Assembly: GCA_002781365.1 (NCBI GenBank)
Contig: PETN01000016.1
Location: forward strand, 124,001 to 188,000
Reading direction: 5' to 3'
DNA length: 64,000 nt
Origin: Sulfurimonas sp. CG01_land_8_20_14_3_00_36_23
GTDB lineage: Bacteria > Campylobacterota > Campylobacteria > Campylobacterales > Sulfurimonadaceae
In this document: positions 1-10,315 of the stretch, piece after piece
Numbering within the stretch: the stretch's first letter is position 1
Layout of the letters: every line of letters starts with the position of its first letter
Position numbers and translations under genes: made by a program
The notes under the pieces: generated by a model
What the model saw: the letters and a program-made list of their open reading frames with translations, nothing else
Databases searched by the model: none
Told to the model about the DNA's origin: nothing

Positions 1-1
1 A

Positions 2-448
2 ACTCTGATTGACAGTAAAAAATTGAAAATTTCTGAAGATAATTTACCTAGAACATTTAAAGAGATAGAAGAGAATACAAAGCTAGATGCAAGTGAAGTG
101 TATCGACGTTATGATTTGCATATACATGTTCCAGATGGTGCTACGCCTAAAGATGGTCCCAGTGCTGGTATAGCGATGGTGAGTGTTATCTCTTCTATTT
201 TAAGTTCAAAAAAAATTCGTTCAGAAATTGCGATGACTGGAGAAGTCTCTTTAAGTGGAGACGTATTGCCTATTGGGGGACTCAAAGAGAAGCTTATAGC
301 AGCACACAAGGCAGGTATGAGCAAAGTTCTTATTCCTGCAAAAAACTATGAAAGAGATTTAGAGGATATTCCAAAAGAAGTTAGAGATTCAATGGAGATT
401 GTTGGCGTTACACGCGTAGAAGAAGTTCTCAAACAGATTTTAATTTAA
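2..448 (+). CDS. lon: ATP-dependent Lon protease, C-terminal fragment
   Basis: This is the 3' end of lon; the reading frame is open from base 2 and the gene begins before the window. The visible part is the Ser-Lys dyad protease domain. The catalytic serine lies in DGPSAG, and the catalytic lysine is in the segment GGLKEKLIAAHKAG that follows the GEVSLSGDVLPIG strand. Lon degrades misfolded and regulatory proteins in the cytoplasm. The AAA+ and substrate-binding domains are outside the window. The gene converges on the receiver gene that follows, and a hairpin overlaps its stop codon. Confidence 0.96.
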   Translation, partial: TLIDSKKLKISEDNLPRTFKEIEENTKLDASEVYRRYDLHIHVPDGATPKDGPSAGIAMVSVISSILSSKKIRSEIAMTGEVSLSGDVLPIGGLKEKLIAAHKAGMSKVLIPAKNYERDLEDIPKEVRDSMEIVGVTRVEEVLKQILI

Positions 449-458
449 TCTCTGTTTG
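430..458. terminator. Hairpin between convergent lon and receiver gene
   Basis: CAAACAGA (430-437) pairs perfectly with TCTGTTTG (451-458) around an AT-rich loop that contains the lon stop codon. It lies between two convergent genes and could terminate in both directions. Confidence 0.55.
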
Positions 459-478
459 AAAATCAATTTACTTTTTAT

Positions 479-856
479 CTAAATAATTACAGTCGCAATT
501 TTTTTCATTAAATCATCATTTCTGATTGGTTTCATGAGAAATCCATTTGCGCCAAACTCTAAGGCATCATTTTTCTTTGTCTCATCTGTTGTTAAAACAA
601 TGATTGGTAGCTGACGAAGATTATCGTCTGCACGGACCACTTTGAGCATTTCAATCCCACCCATAATAGGCATAATAATATCTAAAAGAATTAAGTCAAT
701 ATCATTTCTGCTTTTTAAAATGCCTATAGCATCGGAACCATTTTTCGCTTCAATTATCTCCGCTACTGCTCCACTTTTGGTAAGCATAGACTTGAGAAGT
801 TTTAAGTTTATTAAATCATCATCTACTGCTAAAACGATTAAATCTTTTCTTTGCAT
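479..856 (-). CDS. Single-domain response regulator (CheY-like receiver)
   Basis: A 125-residue stand-alone receiver domain with no output domain. The acidic cluster VDDD is near residue 11, the phospho-acceptor is Asp59 in LILLDIIMP, the conserved Thr is in VLTTDE, and the Lys is in FLMKPI. It is the last gene of a leftward operon, 10 bp after the hybrid kinase, so it is probably a phosphoacceptor or phosphate sink for that kinase or for the HPt protein upstream. With no output domain it must act by protein contact. Confidence 0.9.
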   Translation of the reverse strand: MQRKDLIVLAVDDDLINLKLLKSMLTKSGAVAEIIEAKNGSDAIGILKSRNDIDLILLDIIMPIMGGIEMLKVVRADDNLRQLPIIVLTTDETKKNDALEFGANGFLMKPIRNDDLMKKIATVII

Positions 857-866
857 TGGGTTCTTC

Positions 867-3800
867 CTAAATAAATTTTTCGAATATAAGTCGTAGTAAA
901 TCTTTATTGATTACATTTCTAATAATCTCATGCACATACAAAGCGTCATCTTGACTTTCTGCTGTTTTTTGATCACTTATAAGTACCAGATAGGAGGTTA
1001 GTCCACTCTTTTTGTTCTCTTCTTTAATAATTGAAGAGAGAACAGGTATATCCAACCCTGCTAACTCTTTATCAAATAAGACAAGTTTATAGGAATGTTC
1101 TTTAGTTAATGATTCCAACTCTTTGATGTCACCAGCTACTTCGTAAGTATACCCCAAGGCAAGAAGAAGTTGAATATAAAGCTTAGATTCAAAAGAACTT
1201 TTTTTGGCTATCAGTATATCTGCTTTAAAGGTACTTTTCTTCTCCTCTGCTGCTTGTATAAAAATTTCTTCAGGTTCTTTCTCTGGTAAAGTTACTGGAA
1301 CATCTGCCTCAATCTCCTCTGAAACCTTGATGGGGGAAGTGGCATCAACAACTGAAATTTTTTCATCTTCTGGAGCCTTTGCCTCCTCTTCTTCAACAAT
1401 AAAATCAGCTAGAAAATGGTTGAGTAAAGAGAGAATTTCTGAGCGAACAAGAGGTTTTGTTGTATATTCATCAAGTCCTGCCTCTAAAAATCTTTCTCTG
1501 TCTCCTTTTAACGCATTTGCTGTCAGTGCTATGATAGGTACATGAGGCTGACTAAAATCCTCTTCATAGTCTAAGATTTCTCTTGTTGCTTCAACCCCAT
1601 CTAATATTGGCATTTGAATATCCATAAAGATAAGATCAAAGTTTCCATCTTTTCTTTTTTGAAAAGCATCAAGACCATTATTGGCGAGTGTAACAGTTAG
1701 TCCTAAATCTTCTAGAGTACGCTTGATGAGTTTTTGATTAATGACATTATCTTCAGCAATAAGAATATTGGCATTAAATTTTGATGCAATACCATGCATT
1801 TTCTTACGATTAGTCTTTTTTGCTTTCTTAGCATTGAAATTTTCAATATTGTAATTTTCAAGAGCTTGTTTGACTTTTGAAATATTTAGAGGCTCATAGA
1901 TGGTTTTAAATATATTTATATTTAAAGACTCTATTTTTTTCATATAGTAAGACTTCGTTAGAAGAATTAGAGCTTGTGGTAGTTTTTCTAACTTTAGTAG
2001 CATATCTTCTGTTGCATAATCATAATCAACAAACAATAAATCGTAGCTAACCTGTCTTTGAAGTGTTTCTAACTCTTCTAAATCTTTAAATAGAGTGTAG
2101 CTGACACCAAAAAAGTCTAGATATTCATGAAGGTATGTCTCTTGTCTTTTGCTCTTGTGTGAAGATGCTAATACTAAAGCATTTAAGTTTGAATAACTAT
2201 CTTCCTTGCTCTCGTTTAAGGTTTCAACTTCTTCAAAATCTAGAGTAAAGAAGAATGTAGTACCTTCTCCTGCTTCACTATGGAGGTCAAGTTTACCACC
2301 CATCAGTTCGACAAACCTACTTGAAATAGTTAATCCAAGACCTGTACCACCGTATTTACGGGTAATAGAAGTATCGGCTTGTGAAAAAGCTTCAAATATT
2401 CTTGATTTTTGTTCACTCGTAACACCAATTCCACTATCTTGTATTTCAAATCTTATTCTCGTTTTTCCCGGTTCATCAGAATAGATTTTTCGGATATCAA
2501 CATTGATACTGCCGGCACTACTTGTGAATTTTACAGCATTAGAGAGTAGGTTAATAATAACTTCTTTTATCTTTGTTGGGTCACCTTTAAGAGGATGTTC
2601 TAACTCTGGGTCTATAAAACAACCCAAGTCAATATGTTTCTCACTTGCACGTACAGCATAAACATCCACAGCGCTTTCAAACTCATCAATTGCATTGAAT
2701 ATTGTGTCTTCAATTTCAAGTTTATTGCTCTCAATTTTAGAAAGGTCAAGAATGTTGTTTATAATTTCCAATAGATTTTCTGAGCTTTTTTCAATAATCT
2801 CAACAAATTCATGTTGCTCTTCTTTTAGTCCTGTATCTTTTAAAAGTTCAGTAAAGCCAACAATTCCATTGAGTGGAGTACGAATTTCATGTGACATATT
2901 TGCAAGGAACATAGACTTCGCTTCACTTGCTTCTTGTGCAAATATTTTATCTTGTCTTGTTCTTTCAATGATTTTTTCTAGTAGTGCATATGCCTCTGCC
3001 GTTCCCTTTGAGGTTTGTAAATCAATATCAGTTTTGTCTGTATCTATATCTTCATTATCTTCAGCAACTCTCTTGAGTACATTTTCAAGGTTTTTAATGT
3101 TTGTTGCAATTTCATTCGATAATAGATATCCTAAAATTGCTAGTATGACTGCAATAAACCATACACTCAAAGTGACAGCAAGGAGCTGTAAAGCATTCTC
3201 TTGAACTGTTTGCGCTCTTGTATCCATACTAGTAAGAAGTAACTCTTCTGCTTTTGATAGGAGATTCGTTTTCTCAGAGAGCATAGTGAACCATATCCCT
3301 GGACTTGTTTCATATGCACCACTATTTGCTGCTGATAAAATAGCGGTTCGTTCACTGTTGATATCTTGCAAAAGCTCAATGCTGTCTTCACTTTTAAATA
3401 AAGCATTAAGCTGTGCAATCAGTGCCGCATTATGTAAGCTATCATAGTTAATAGCATCTGCTTTTCCGATAAACGATATCCATTTATTTAGTTCATCGTC
3501 TTCTGCCTTTGTTGAACGAGCAATTGTATAAGATATTAAGTCTCTCTCAGCAGCTGTGTACTCTTTTGCTCTTACCATTGTTATGTATATTGACGATAAT
3601 TCAGTAATATCTTGATCTGTTTGATTACTAGTAATTTGCTCTAGTTGTACAATGGCTTTATGTTGAACATTCCCATAAACAGTTTCATACACTTCATTGA
3701 AACCAGCTTCTTGTTTATCAACAAGTAGTCTGATTTTTTCTATTTTTTTCATTGAACTTGCCATAGAGTCTATGTTGGAGCATGTGGTACAAGTTTCCTT

Positions 3801-4130
3801 GCCATTTGAGTGGTCATGCAGTGCAACATTATTTGTAGTATGTTCAAAATACTCTTTAAATTTAGTGTCAACAATCTTTCTTTGTTGTATAAGTGATTTA
3901 AGTGTATTTTGAGATAAACCACCAAGGTACATGACGGTCATACCTCTTTCTCTAGATATATTTCCTACCAGTTCATTTAAATGTCTGTTTTCTGATAATT
4001 TATCTTCAAGAAGTTGTGCTGATTGAAAGTTTGTATACGATTCATATACAAAATAACTTGTCAATAATAAGAGAATAAATATCGGTAAAAGACTGATAAG
4101 TCTAAGTCTGTTTTTTAATCCTAAATGCAT
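867..4130 (-). CDS. Hybrid sensor histidine kinase with NIT-type periplasmic sensor
   Basis: A 1087-residue membrane kinase. A transmembrane helix at about 10-28 and a second at about 315-340 flank a periplasmic helical domain. That domain contains [15 protein letters not shown], typical of the NIT (nitrate/nitrite-sensing) family, plus an unusual CTTC pair near residue 115. HisKA carries His414 in [11 protein letters not shown], followed by a HATPase domain ([10 protein letters not shown]). A degenerate receiver-like segment follows. A canonical receiver has Asp837 in [10 protein letters not shown] last receiver-like domain at about 960-1087 keeps an Asp in LFDKEL. The acidic linker before it is low-complexity. 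The gene sits between the HPt scaffold and the single receiver, implying a multistep phosphorelay. The ligand is inferred from family only. Confidence 0.88.
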   Translation of the reverse strand: MHLGLKNRLRLISLLPIFILLLLTSYFVYESYTNFQSAQLLEDKLSENRHLNELVGNISRERGMTVMYLGGLSQNTLKSLIQQRKIVDTKFKEYFEHTTNNVALHDHSNGKETCTTCSNIDSMASSMKKIEKIRLLVDKQEAGFNEVYETVYGNVQHKAIVQLEQITSNQTDQDITELSSIYITMVRAKEYTAAERDLISYTIARSTKAEDDELNKWISFIGKADAINYDSLHNAALIAQLNALFKSEDSIELLQDINSERTAILSAANSGAYETSPGIWFTMLSEKTNLLSKAEELLLTSMDTRAQTVQENALQLLAVTLSVWFIAVILAILGYLLSNEIATNIKNLENVLKRVAEDNEDIDTDKTDIDLQTSKGTAEAYALLEKIIERTRQDKIFAQEASEAKSMFLANMSHEIRTPLNGIVGFTELLKDTGLKEEQHEFVEIIEKSSENLLEIINNILDLSKIESNKLEIEDTIFNAIDEFESAVDVYAVRASEKHIDLGCFIDPELEHPLKGDPTKIKEVIINLLSNAVKFTSSAGSINVDIRKIYSDEPGKTRIRFEIQDSGIGVTSEQKSRIFEAFSQADTSITRKYGGTGLGLTISSRFVELMGGKLDLHSEAGEGTTFFFTLDFEEVETLNESKEDSYSNLNALVLASSHKSKRQETYLHEYLDFFGVSYTLFKDLEELETLQRQVSYDLLFVDYDYATEDMLLKLEKLPQALILLTKSYYMKKIESLNINIFKTIYEPLNISKVKQALENYNIENFNAKKAKKTNRKKMHGIASKFNANILIAEDNVINQKLIKRTLEDLGLTVTLANNGLDAFQKRKDGNFDLIFMDIQMPILDGVEATREILDYEEDFSQPHVPIIALTANALKGDRERFLEAGLDEYTTKPLVRSEILSLLNHFLADFIVEEEEAKAPEDEKISVVDATSPIKVSEEIEADVPVTLPEKEPEEIFIQAAEEKKSTFKADILIAKKSSFESKLYIQLLLALGYTYEVAGDIKELESLTKEHSYKLVLFDKELAGLDIPVLSSIIKEENKKSGLTSYLVLISDQKTAESQDDALYVHEIIRNVINKDLLRLIFEKFI

Positions 4131-4139
4131 CTTATAAAC

Positions 4140-5954
4140 CTATAAATTCGAAATTTGTTTTAGTGTGATAATGATTTTGTCTATAGCTTTTTTGGCTACG
4201 CCTGCATCTTTTGTGTCAATTAAGCTCTCTAGCTCTTGATTGAAGTCATTGATTCTCATGTTGTCACTCATGCTCTTGATTTGTATAGCACTCTCTTTCC
4301 ACATGCCAAAATTATTTTGTTCAATAGACTTTTCAACCTCTTCTACTAAGAGGGAGGTTTCACTTAAATAATCTTTAAACAGCTCATCAAAACTCTCTTT
4401 ATCAATGCCAATTTCATGAGCGGCTGAATCTTTGTCGTATGAGAGTTCAAGCTCTTCCTCGTCGGCTTCCATTAAATCTATCTCTATCTCTGGCTCTGCT
4501 TCTAGAAGTTCTTCTTTCTCTTCACTAAAATCAACTTCTTCTACTTCTTCTCTCTTGAGCACTTCATCAGGCTCAAATAGATCTATATCTTCATCTATCT
4601 GCAACAACTCCTCATTGATTTCGAAGTCTTCCTCGTCTTGTACAGGCTTTGGCTCCTCGTAAGGAGTGTTATCCATATAAGACTCTTCTAGTGTAGGAGC
4701 AACTGCTACGGGTTCATCTTCTACTTTGAAGCTAATCTCGAAGTCATCTGTATCAATCACTTCCTCTTCTTTTGTTTCAGTTTGGGATATTTGTGGTGGT
4801 GATACAGGCGTGTTCTCTATACTTTCACCTGACAACTTGGCTATTATCTTATAGAAACGGTCTAAATTAATTTTTATTTCATCGTAATTACTTGAAGTAT
4901 TGACAATAGATAAAACTTCAAAAGCATCTTCTACTCTTAGATTAGCTGCAACCCCTTTGAGTTTATGAGATAAAACTTTGACATTCTCCATATCCCCATT
5001 CGTCAAAGAAGTATAGATTTCTTCCTTAAATTCAGCAGCTTGAGCAATGAAGTCTCCAATAAATTCTTCGATTAAATCAATTGGAAGTCCAAGTTCATCG
5101 GATGCGACCTTAGGATTATAGATGTACTCGTTCTCGAAGTTTGCATCACTACTTGAAGATGGCAGTGGAGTTTTTTCGACTATACTCTCTTTTTGTACTG
5201 TGCTCTCTTTAATTTTAGTTGCACTCTCTTGCGGTATAGTCTCTTCAAAATCTAAATCATCCATGTCTAAATCAAGTTTAATATCTTCATCTGCAAAGTT
5301 ATTAGAAGTTGAAGTGTTTATTTCTTGGGGAACTTCTCTCTCTTGAATCTTTGGTTTTTCTTCTAGGAAAATTTCATCATCATATTCATCTTCTATAACC
5401 TCAGTTGTTGAAGTGTCGAAGGTGTCGATAATAACACTCTTATCTTCAAACTCATAAGGGTCTTGCGCAACAGCTCCGAAGGACTCTATCTCAATAATTT
5501 CATCTTGAGGGTTTGTTGGAAGTTCTTCTAGGTTTTGGTTGGCAAAGAGTGCTGTTTTTGCAGTTGTCGTTTTTGGCGCTGGCTTCTCTTGAATAGCATG
5601 TGCTATTTGCCCATTTTCTATTGAAGACAACTCTCTTAAATTTGCTAGAGTAATGAAATATGCTTTTTGAGATGGATTGTCGATAAGATAAGCTGTATTA
5701 ATATGAATAGTCGCTCTATAATTTTTATTTTTAGCATGGATGATTACTTTTGAATCTTCACTACTTTGAGCACATGCAATAAAGTCTATCCAGTGTACAT
5801 GTTTAAAGTTATGCACATAGCCAGGAGTTTTCACAAACAAATCTGCGAAATCAGCTGATTCGCTTCGAAGTTGTAATAAATTTGAGAAGCCAAGAGCTTT
5901 TAAATCTGCTTCATCGATTCCTAAAAATTCTTTTTGGTAATTGTATATCAGCAT
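4140..5954 (-). CDS. HPt-domain phosphorelay scaffold with PAS-like N-terminus
   Basis: A 604-residue cytoplasmic protein. Residues 1-110 look PAS-like. A long, very acidic, low-complexity linker follows, then an HPt domain with phospho-acceptor His330 in LSHKLKGVAANL. After a second acidic linker, a second HPt-like helix bundle lies at about 500-600. At the position expected for its histidine it has Gln558 (IQIKSMSDNMRI), so it is probably not phosphorylated and may only bind partners. It lies 9 bp upstream of the hybrid kinase and 9 bp downstream of the PAS gene in one operon, so its likely role is to pass phosphate between the hybrid kinase and receivers. No output domain is visible. Confidence 0.75.
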   Translation of the reverse strand: MLIYNYQKEFLGIDEADLKALGFSNLLQLRSESADFADLFVKTPGYVHNFKHVHWIDFIACAQSSEDSKVIIHAKNKNYRATIHINTAYLIDNPSQKAYFITLANLRELSSIENGQIAHAIQEKPAPKTTTAKTALFANQNLEELPTNPQDEIIEIESFGAVAQDPYEFEDKSVIIDTFDTSTTEVIEDEYDDEIFLEEKPKIQEREVPQEINTSTSNNFADEDIKLDLDMDDLDFEETIPQESATKIKESTVQKESIVEKTPLPSSSSDANFENEYIYNPKVASDELGLPIDLIEEFIGDFIAQAAEFKEEIYTSLTNGDMENVKVLSHKLKGVAANLRVEDAFEVLSIVNTSSNYDEIKINLDRFYKIIAKLSGESIENTPVSPPQISQTETKEEEVIDTDDFEISFKVEDEPVAVAPTLEESYMDNTPYEEPKPVQDEEDFEINEELLQIDEDIDLFEPDEVLKREEVEEVDFSEEKEELLEAEPEIEIDLMEADEEELELSYDKDSAAHEIGIDKESFDELFKDYLSETSLLVEEVEKSIEQNNFGMWKESAIQIKSMSDNMRINDFNQELESLIDTKDAGVAKKAIDKIIITLKQISNL

Positions 5955-5963
5955 TGATATTCC

Positions 5964-6389
5964 TTATAATTCTGCTTCGAGCATTTTTTGATAGATTTCT
6001 GAAGTCTCTTTTACATCTTTTCTTGAAGCGACTTTTCGAGCGGCCATATAACCTGTGATTTCATCAGCTTCATTTTTAATAGGCATGATTTCGGTATCCA
6101 CCCAATAGTATAAGCCATCTTTACGAAGATTTTTCACTAAACCATTCCAAATTTGACCACCTTTAATAGTTGCCCACATTTTTTCAAATGCCGCTTTTGG
6201 CATATCTGGATGTCTTATAATATTATGTGGGCTTCCTACAAGTTCTTCAACTGTGTAGCCTGCTATTGCACAAAACTGTCGATTTGCAAATGTAATAACA
6301 CCTTTTAAATCAGTTTGACTGATAATAACTTTCCCTTCATATATATATTCTTGATCTATGGGAGTTACTTTATGCATTAAAAACCTCAA
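5964..6389 (-). CDS. Small PAS-domain sensor protein (Aer-like PAS)
   Basis: A 141-residue protein that is essentially one PAS domain plus a short C-terminal helix. Segments such as ITFANRQFCAIAGYTVEELVG, the PHNIIRHPDMPKAAFEKMW helix and WNGLVKNLRKDG match the Aer/redox-type PAS common in Campylobacterota, which usually binds FAD. It has no transmembrane or signalling output domain and is the first gene of the leftward PAS-HPt-kinase-receiver operon. It may feed cytoplasmic redox information into that relay. Cofactor and partner are inferred. Confidence 0.85.
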   Translation of the reverse strand: MRFLMHKVTPIDQEYIYEGKVIISQTDLKGVITFANRQFCAIAGYTVEELVGSPHNIIRHPDMPKAAFEKMWATIKGGQIWNGLVKNLRKDGLYYWVDTEIMPIKNEADEITGYMAARKVASRKDVKETSEIYQKMLEAEL

Positions 6390-6448
6390 TTTATATAAAA
6401 AATAACTATAATTCTCACAAATATATCATAAATGATTGAAAATAAAAC

Positions 6449-8251
6449 TTATTTATAAATATTTTTAATTACTTTTGCATCTTTAATATTTAAAATTGAG
6501 CTGATTTCTTCTAGGGTTTTTCCTTTCAAAGATTCAAATGTTTCAAAATGATTTAACAGCTTTACAATTTTTGCTTGAGATATCCCATTTAAGTTGAGCA
6601 GTTTGGACTCTTTATCAAGTTTAAGTTTTGTTTTTTTATGAAAAGTGATGGCACTTCTATGGGCTTCATCCCTTAAGTTCTGTGCCCATTGGAGTCTTTT
6701 ATCGTTTGGACTTAGCTTAAAACTCTTATCTTTTGTGTGTAAAATGTCGTGCGCTTTCCCTTTTGCACGATGCGATTTCGCATCAATTTTTTCTTTTGAG
6801 ATGGCAATCACATCGATAAAAACACCACTAGATTCTAAAATTTCCATTGCAAGTTTTAAAAGTGTTGTTCCCCCATCAATAATCCATAAGTCTGGTGGAG
6901 AATTTTTGGCAAAAGAGTTTACTCGTCTTGTTAAAGTTTCACGCATTTGTGCATATTCATCTTTTGCTTCTAGATGATAAGTTCTGTAGTTTTTCTTATC
7001 AAACTGTGCATTCTCATAGACAATCATTGCTCCAACAGTTGCAACTCCTGCCATGTGGGAGTTGTCAAAAACTTCCACTCTGTTTGGTACTCTTTGGAGG
7101 GATAATAGCTCTTTAGTTTCAGATAAAAGTTTACTCAAATCACTACTTTTATCTCTTTTTAAAAGCTCTTTAGCATTTAAAATAGCTAAATCAATGAGTT
7201 GCTTTTTGTCCCCTTTTAAAGGTGCTTTTATTATGGCTTTTTTCTCAAAAACTCTGCTTAAATGTTCCTCTATAATATCTATCCCCGCAAACTTTTTCAT
7301 GACTAAAATAGGTGCAATAATTGGCGGTTTTTCATTTGCATAAAAATCAAGAAGCACTCTTTGATAAAGTTCATCTTCGTCGTACCCCTCATTGAGGTTT
7401 ATGAAGTCGTGTGAGGATGAGATTATTTTCCCATTTCTCATAAATATTCGTACAACCACAGCTCTTGTATCCGAGTTATGTAAAACAAAAATATCATAGT
7501 TCTCATCACTTGCCAAGTCTATTTCACTTTTTATTTCCGAGCGGTTTATCCTCTCAATTCTATCTCGAAGTTCACCTGCCTCTTCAAAGCGCATCTCCTC
7601 AGCATAAAAACTCATCTTCTCAGTCAGTTTGTTGATAAGCACTTTTTTATTTAAAATCAGTTCTAAAGCTAAATTTAGTTCCTCTTGATATTTGGCATGT
7701 GGAACTTCTAACTCGCATGGAGCAAGACATTTGCCTATTTGGTAATAGAGACAGGCTTTTTTTGATTTTAAACAGACCTTTTTTTGAACCAATTTACATG
7801 TTTCATAGATAGAGTCTAAGATGTCTCTAGCCCCTACAGAGTAAGGACCAAAGTAGGTAACATCAGCATTTTTAATAATTTTTCTTGTTATATCAAATCT
7901 TGGATACTTTTGAGCGTTATCTATATAGATATAGGGATATGTTTTATCATCACGAAGTAAAATGTTGTACTTTGGAGCTAACTGCTTTATGAGAGAATTT
8001 TCTAAAATCAGAGCATCGTGTTCAGAATTTACAACGATGTAATTCATACTTACGGTTTGGCTAATCATTTTTGTGATTCTTGAAGAGAGCGTGGAATTTG
8101 CCCGTAGTTCAGGTGTAAAATGAAAGTAGCTCTTTACTCGATTGGAGAGATTTTTGGCTTTTCCGACATAAAGAAGGTGTCCATTTTTATCAAAGTATTG
8201 ATAGATGCCCGAAGAAGAGGGAAGCTGTTTTATGGTCTGTTCAAGTGTCAT
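6449..8251 (-). CDS. uvrC: UvrABC excinuclease subunit C
   Basis: A 600-residue nucleotide-excision-repair nuclease that makes both incisions around DNA lesions with UvrA and UvrB. The N-terminal GIY-YIG nuclease begins [24 protein letters not shown] Cys cluster lies near residue 165 ([17 protein letters not shown]). A UVR motif follows ([16 protein letters not shown]). The RNase H-like 5' nuclease includes [19 protein letters not shown] and LWIIDGG, and a helix-hairpin-helix ends the protein. The length is normal. It is translationally coupled to the DciA-like gene upstream by a 4-bp overlap. One copy of the dispersed GGCATGTGGA motif lies inside at 7694. Confidence 0.97.
   Translation of the reverse strand: MTLEQTIKQLPSSSGIYQYFDKNGHLLYVGKAKNLSNRVKSYFHFTPELRANSTLSSRITKMISQTVSMNYIVVNSEHDALILENSLIKQLAPKYNILLRDDKTYPYIYIDNAQKYPRFDITRKIIKNADVTYFGPYSVGARDILDSIYETCKLVQKKVCLKSKKACLYYQIGKCLAPCELEVPHAKYQEELNLALELILNKKVLINKLTEKMSFYAEEMRFEEAGELRDRIERINRSEIKSEIDLASDENYDIFVLHNSDTRAVVVRIFMRNGKIISSSHDFINLNEGYDEDELYQRVLLDFYANEKPPIIAPILVMKKFAGIDIIEEHLSRVFEKKAIIKAPLKGDKKQLIDLAILNAKELLKRDKSSDLSKLLSETKELLSLQRVPNRVEVFDNSHMAGVATVGAMIVYENAQFDKKNYRTYHLEAKDEYAQMRETLTRRVNSFAKNSPPDLWIIDGGTTLLKLAMEILESSGVFIDVIAISKEKIDAKSHRAKGKAHDILHTKDKSFKLSPNDKRLQWAQNLRDEAHRSAITFHKKTKLKLDKESKLLNLNGISQAKIVKLLNHFETFESLKGKTLEEISSILNIKDAKVIKNIYK
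7694..7704 (+). repeat. Dispersed motif GGCATGTGGAA, in uvrC
   Basis: 11-base match to the dispersed motif. In uvrC, on the opposite strand, it is read as Pro-His-Ala. Confidence 0.85.
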
Positions 8252-8685
8252 TTTTTTGCTTTTATGATTTCTTGTATGCTTTTGACAAGAGAATTGAGTT
8301 TCTCATCTTGAATATCTACACTGAAATTACCTGTGGCTCTCTCTGGATAATACATCTCTACTTTTTTGATTGGACTCTCTTTTTTTAGAGGGGTATGTGT
8401 GACAAAAGCTTTAATATCTTTAAAGGGTGTATCCGCACACTCTTTGGGCATGTGGAACTTTAAAGCACTTTTAATATTTTCTATATTATTATCAAACTCT
8501 TGTTTGCCTGCTGGATGACTAAGCACGAAAAAAAGCGTATCATTTTTTATGTATGAGAACTTTATCATCTTCTGTAGCGCAGGTATAAATATTGATTCTA
8601 TTCTCTTGATACATTTGTATCGAGAAAGCTTAGAAAATTGAGGTTTATTTTGAATAGAATTTATAATTTGACTAGCATTTTTCAT
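8248..8685 (-). CDS. DUF721/DciA-like protein
   Basis: A 145-residue protein. The first 95 residues have the DUF721 pattern: an N-terminal helix, then a segment like [29 protein letters not shown], which is where the family has its beta strand and hydrophobic helix. DciA proteins of this family load the replicative helicase in many bacteria that lack DnaC, so a replication role is plausible. The call rests on pattern recognition alone. It is coupled to uvrC by an ATGA overlap. Its 5' end overlaps the 5' end of the divergent lipoprotein gene. A motif copy at 8447 is read here as Phe-His-Met-Pro. Confidence 0.6.
   Translation of the reverse strand: MKNASQIINSIQNKPQFSKLSRYKCIKRIESIFIPALQKMIKFSYIKNDTLFFVLSHPAGKQEFDNNIENIKSALKFHMPKECADTPFKDIKAFVTHTPLKKESPIKKVEMYYPERATGNFSVDIQDEKLNSLVKSIQEIIKAKK
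8447..8457 (+). repeat. Dispersed motif GGCATGTGGAA, in DciA-like gene
   Basis: 11-base match. On the coding strand it is read in the register Phe-His-Met-Pro, different from the Pro-His-Ala register in uvrC. Confidence 0.85.
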
Positions 8686-8835
8686 CTGGTAATTATAGCA
8701 ATGTTTTTATTAGGTTTGAGTGCTTGCGGGTACAAAAAAGGTCCATATTATTTAGATAAGACACCAAGTGGTGATAATAATGTAAAATTTATTATAAAAG
8801 AACCAAGTAAAGATGCCAATGAAACAGTTAAATAA
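8638..8835 (+). CDS. Small lipoprotein (LptM-like)
   Basis: About 65 residues. A hydrophobic N-terminus leads to the lipobox LGLSAC followed by GYKKGPYYL, which resembles the small outer-membrane lipoproteins LptM/YifL (ACGxKGPLY). The mature part is about 35 residues, polar and without a recognisable domain. The start is uncertain. ATG 8638 gives a full signal peptide but overlaps the divergent DciA-like gene by 48 bp, while ATG 8701 leaves too short a signal. LptM assists LptD maturation in Enterobacteria, and an lptD is also in this window. Its stop overlaps the nadB start. Confidence 0.6.
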   Translation: MRFILNRIYNLTSIFHLVIIAMFLLGLSACGYKKGPYYLDKTPSGDNNVKFIIKEPSKDANETVK

Positions 8836-10315
8836 ACATATAAAATATGATGTCATCATCATAGGTGCTGGAGTTGCAGGGCTTTATGCAGCTATAAATC
8901 TGCCGAAAAATAAAAAAGTCCTTGTTATTAACAAAAGAGAGACTTTCAAATGTAACACTTTTTATGCACAAGGGGGTGTCGCTCTCGCTGTAGATAAAGA
9001 GGATATACCTCTGCATATCAAAGATACTTTAGAAGCTGGTTCTGGGCTTTGCAGCGAAGAAGCTGTGGATGTTTTGAGTCAAAATTCTAGAGAAGTCATC
9101 GATGATTTAATAAGTCATGGCTTTGAGTTTGACAGAGATAAAGATGGAAATCTTCTCTATACAAAAGAGGCGGCACATTCAAAAGAGAGAATTGTTCATG
9201 CAGGGGGAGATGCAACAGGCAGGTACTTACACTACTTTTTACTGACTCAAAATCCACATGCTCTGATGTCCGATGCTAGAGTTGTTGATTTGCTTATAAA
9301 AGATGGCGAATGTTACGGAGTCACCGTACTTGACCATAGAGAGAGTAGAAACTTATATGCTGATAGTGTCATTATTGCAAGTGGTGGAGTTGGTTCACTT
9401 TTTGAATATCACACGAATGCTCCTTGTATAAGTGCTGACATGCAAGGTCTTTGTGTTTTAAAAGGTATAGAGTTGGAACGCATGGAGATGTTGCAGTTTC
9501 ATCCTACTGTTTTTGTAAACAGTAACAATGCACAAAAAATGCTCTTAACGGAGGCACTAAGAGGCGAGGGTGCTACGATTGAGGATGAAGAGGGAAGAAG
9601 ATTTTTATTTGATTATGATGAGAGAGGAGAACTTGCCTCACGTGATATTGTAAGTAAAGCAATCTATATGCACTCTAAAAAAACTGGGATGAAGGTTTAT
9701 CTCTCTTTGAAAAACTTTGAGTATCTCTATTTTATAAACAGATTTCCAAATATCTATAAAAATTTAACAGATTTAGGTTTTGATGTACCTATGCAAAGAG
9801 TTCCCATATCTCCTGCTTTTCACTATGCAATCGGGGGCATCAAAAGTGACCTGTGTGGTCGTGTTCCAAGTGTAAAATCACTCTACGCTATAGGTGAAGT
9901 TGCATCAACGAGAGTTCATGGAGCAAATAGACTCGCTTCAAACTCATTGGTTGAAGGCTTGGTGTTTGCAAAAAAAGCGGTAGAAGATATCTTAAATAAT
10001 CCGCATAAAAAAGAGAGTATCGAGTTTGAAGTTTCTGATGAGGTAATGAGTTTAAAAGATGATAAAGAGAAAAAGAATCTACTTCGTCATATTATGTGGA
10101 AAAATGTATCAATCGTGAGAACAAAGAGAGGTTTAAATGAAGCATTAAGTGAAATTAATGCTCTTTTAAATCAAAAAATAGGTAAACTTCTCAAATTTCG
10201 TTTACTGACTGCAAAAGAGATTGTAGAGTCGGCCCTTGCTCGGGACGAGTCAATCGGGGTACATTTTATAAAAAAGGACAATAATGATGAAATTATTGAT
10301 AATGCTAATGCTTAG
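8813..10315 (+). CDS. nadB: L-aspartate oxidase
   Basis: A 500-residue flavoprotein that oxidises L-aspartate to iminoaspartate, the first step of NAD synthesis. An N-terminal FAD-binding GAGVAGLYAAINL motif, the substrate-region motif YAQGGVALAV, the conserved HAGGDATGRYLH block, LASNSLVEGLVF and the C-terminal helical region are all present. The start is ATG 8813 or ATG 8819; both overlap the lipoprotein gene. The last 32 bp overlap nhaD, so translation of nhaD is probably coupled. Confidence 0.96.
   Translation: MPMKQLNKHIKYDVIIIGAGVAGLYAAINLPKNKKVLVINKRETFKCNTFYAQGGVALAVDKEDIPLHIKDTLEAGSGLCSEEAVDVLSQNSREVIDDLISHGFEFDRDKDGNLLYTKEAAHSKERIVHAGGDATGRYLHYFLLTQNPHALMSDARVVDLLIKDGECYGVTVLDHRESRNLYADSVIIASGGVGSLFEYHTNAPCISADMQGLCVLKGIELERMEMLQFHPTVFVNSNNAQKMLLTEALRGEGATIEDEEGRRFLFDYDERGELASRDIVSKAIYMHSKKTGMKVYLSLKNFEYLYFINRFPNIYKNLTDLGFDVPMQRVPISPAFHYAIGGIKSDLCGRVPSVKSLYAIGEVASTRVHGANRLASNSLVEGLVFAKKAVEDILNNPHKKESIEFEVSDEVMSLKDDKEKKNLLRHIMWKNVSIVRTKRGLNEALSEINALLNQKIGKLLKFRLLTAKEIVESALARDESIGVHFIKKDNNDEIIDNANA

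Noticed and set aside
2695-3204. A 169-codon plus-strand frame opposite the hybrid kinase
   Set aside because: It is serine-rich antisense shadow of the HisKA and linker region, without a ribosome site or homologue pattern.
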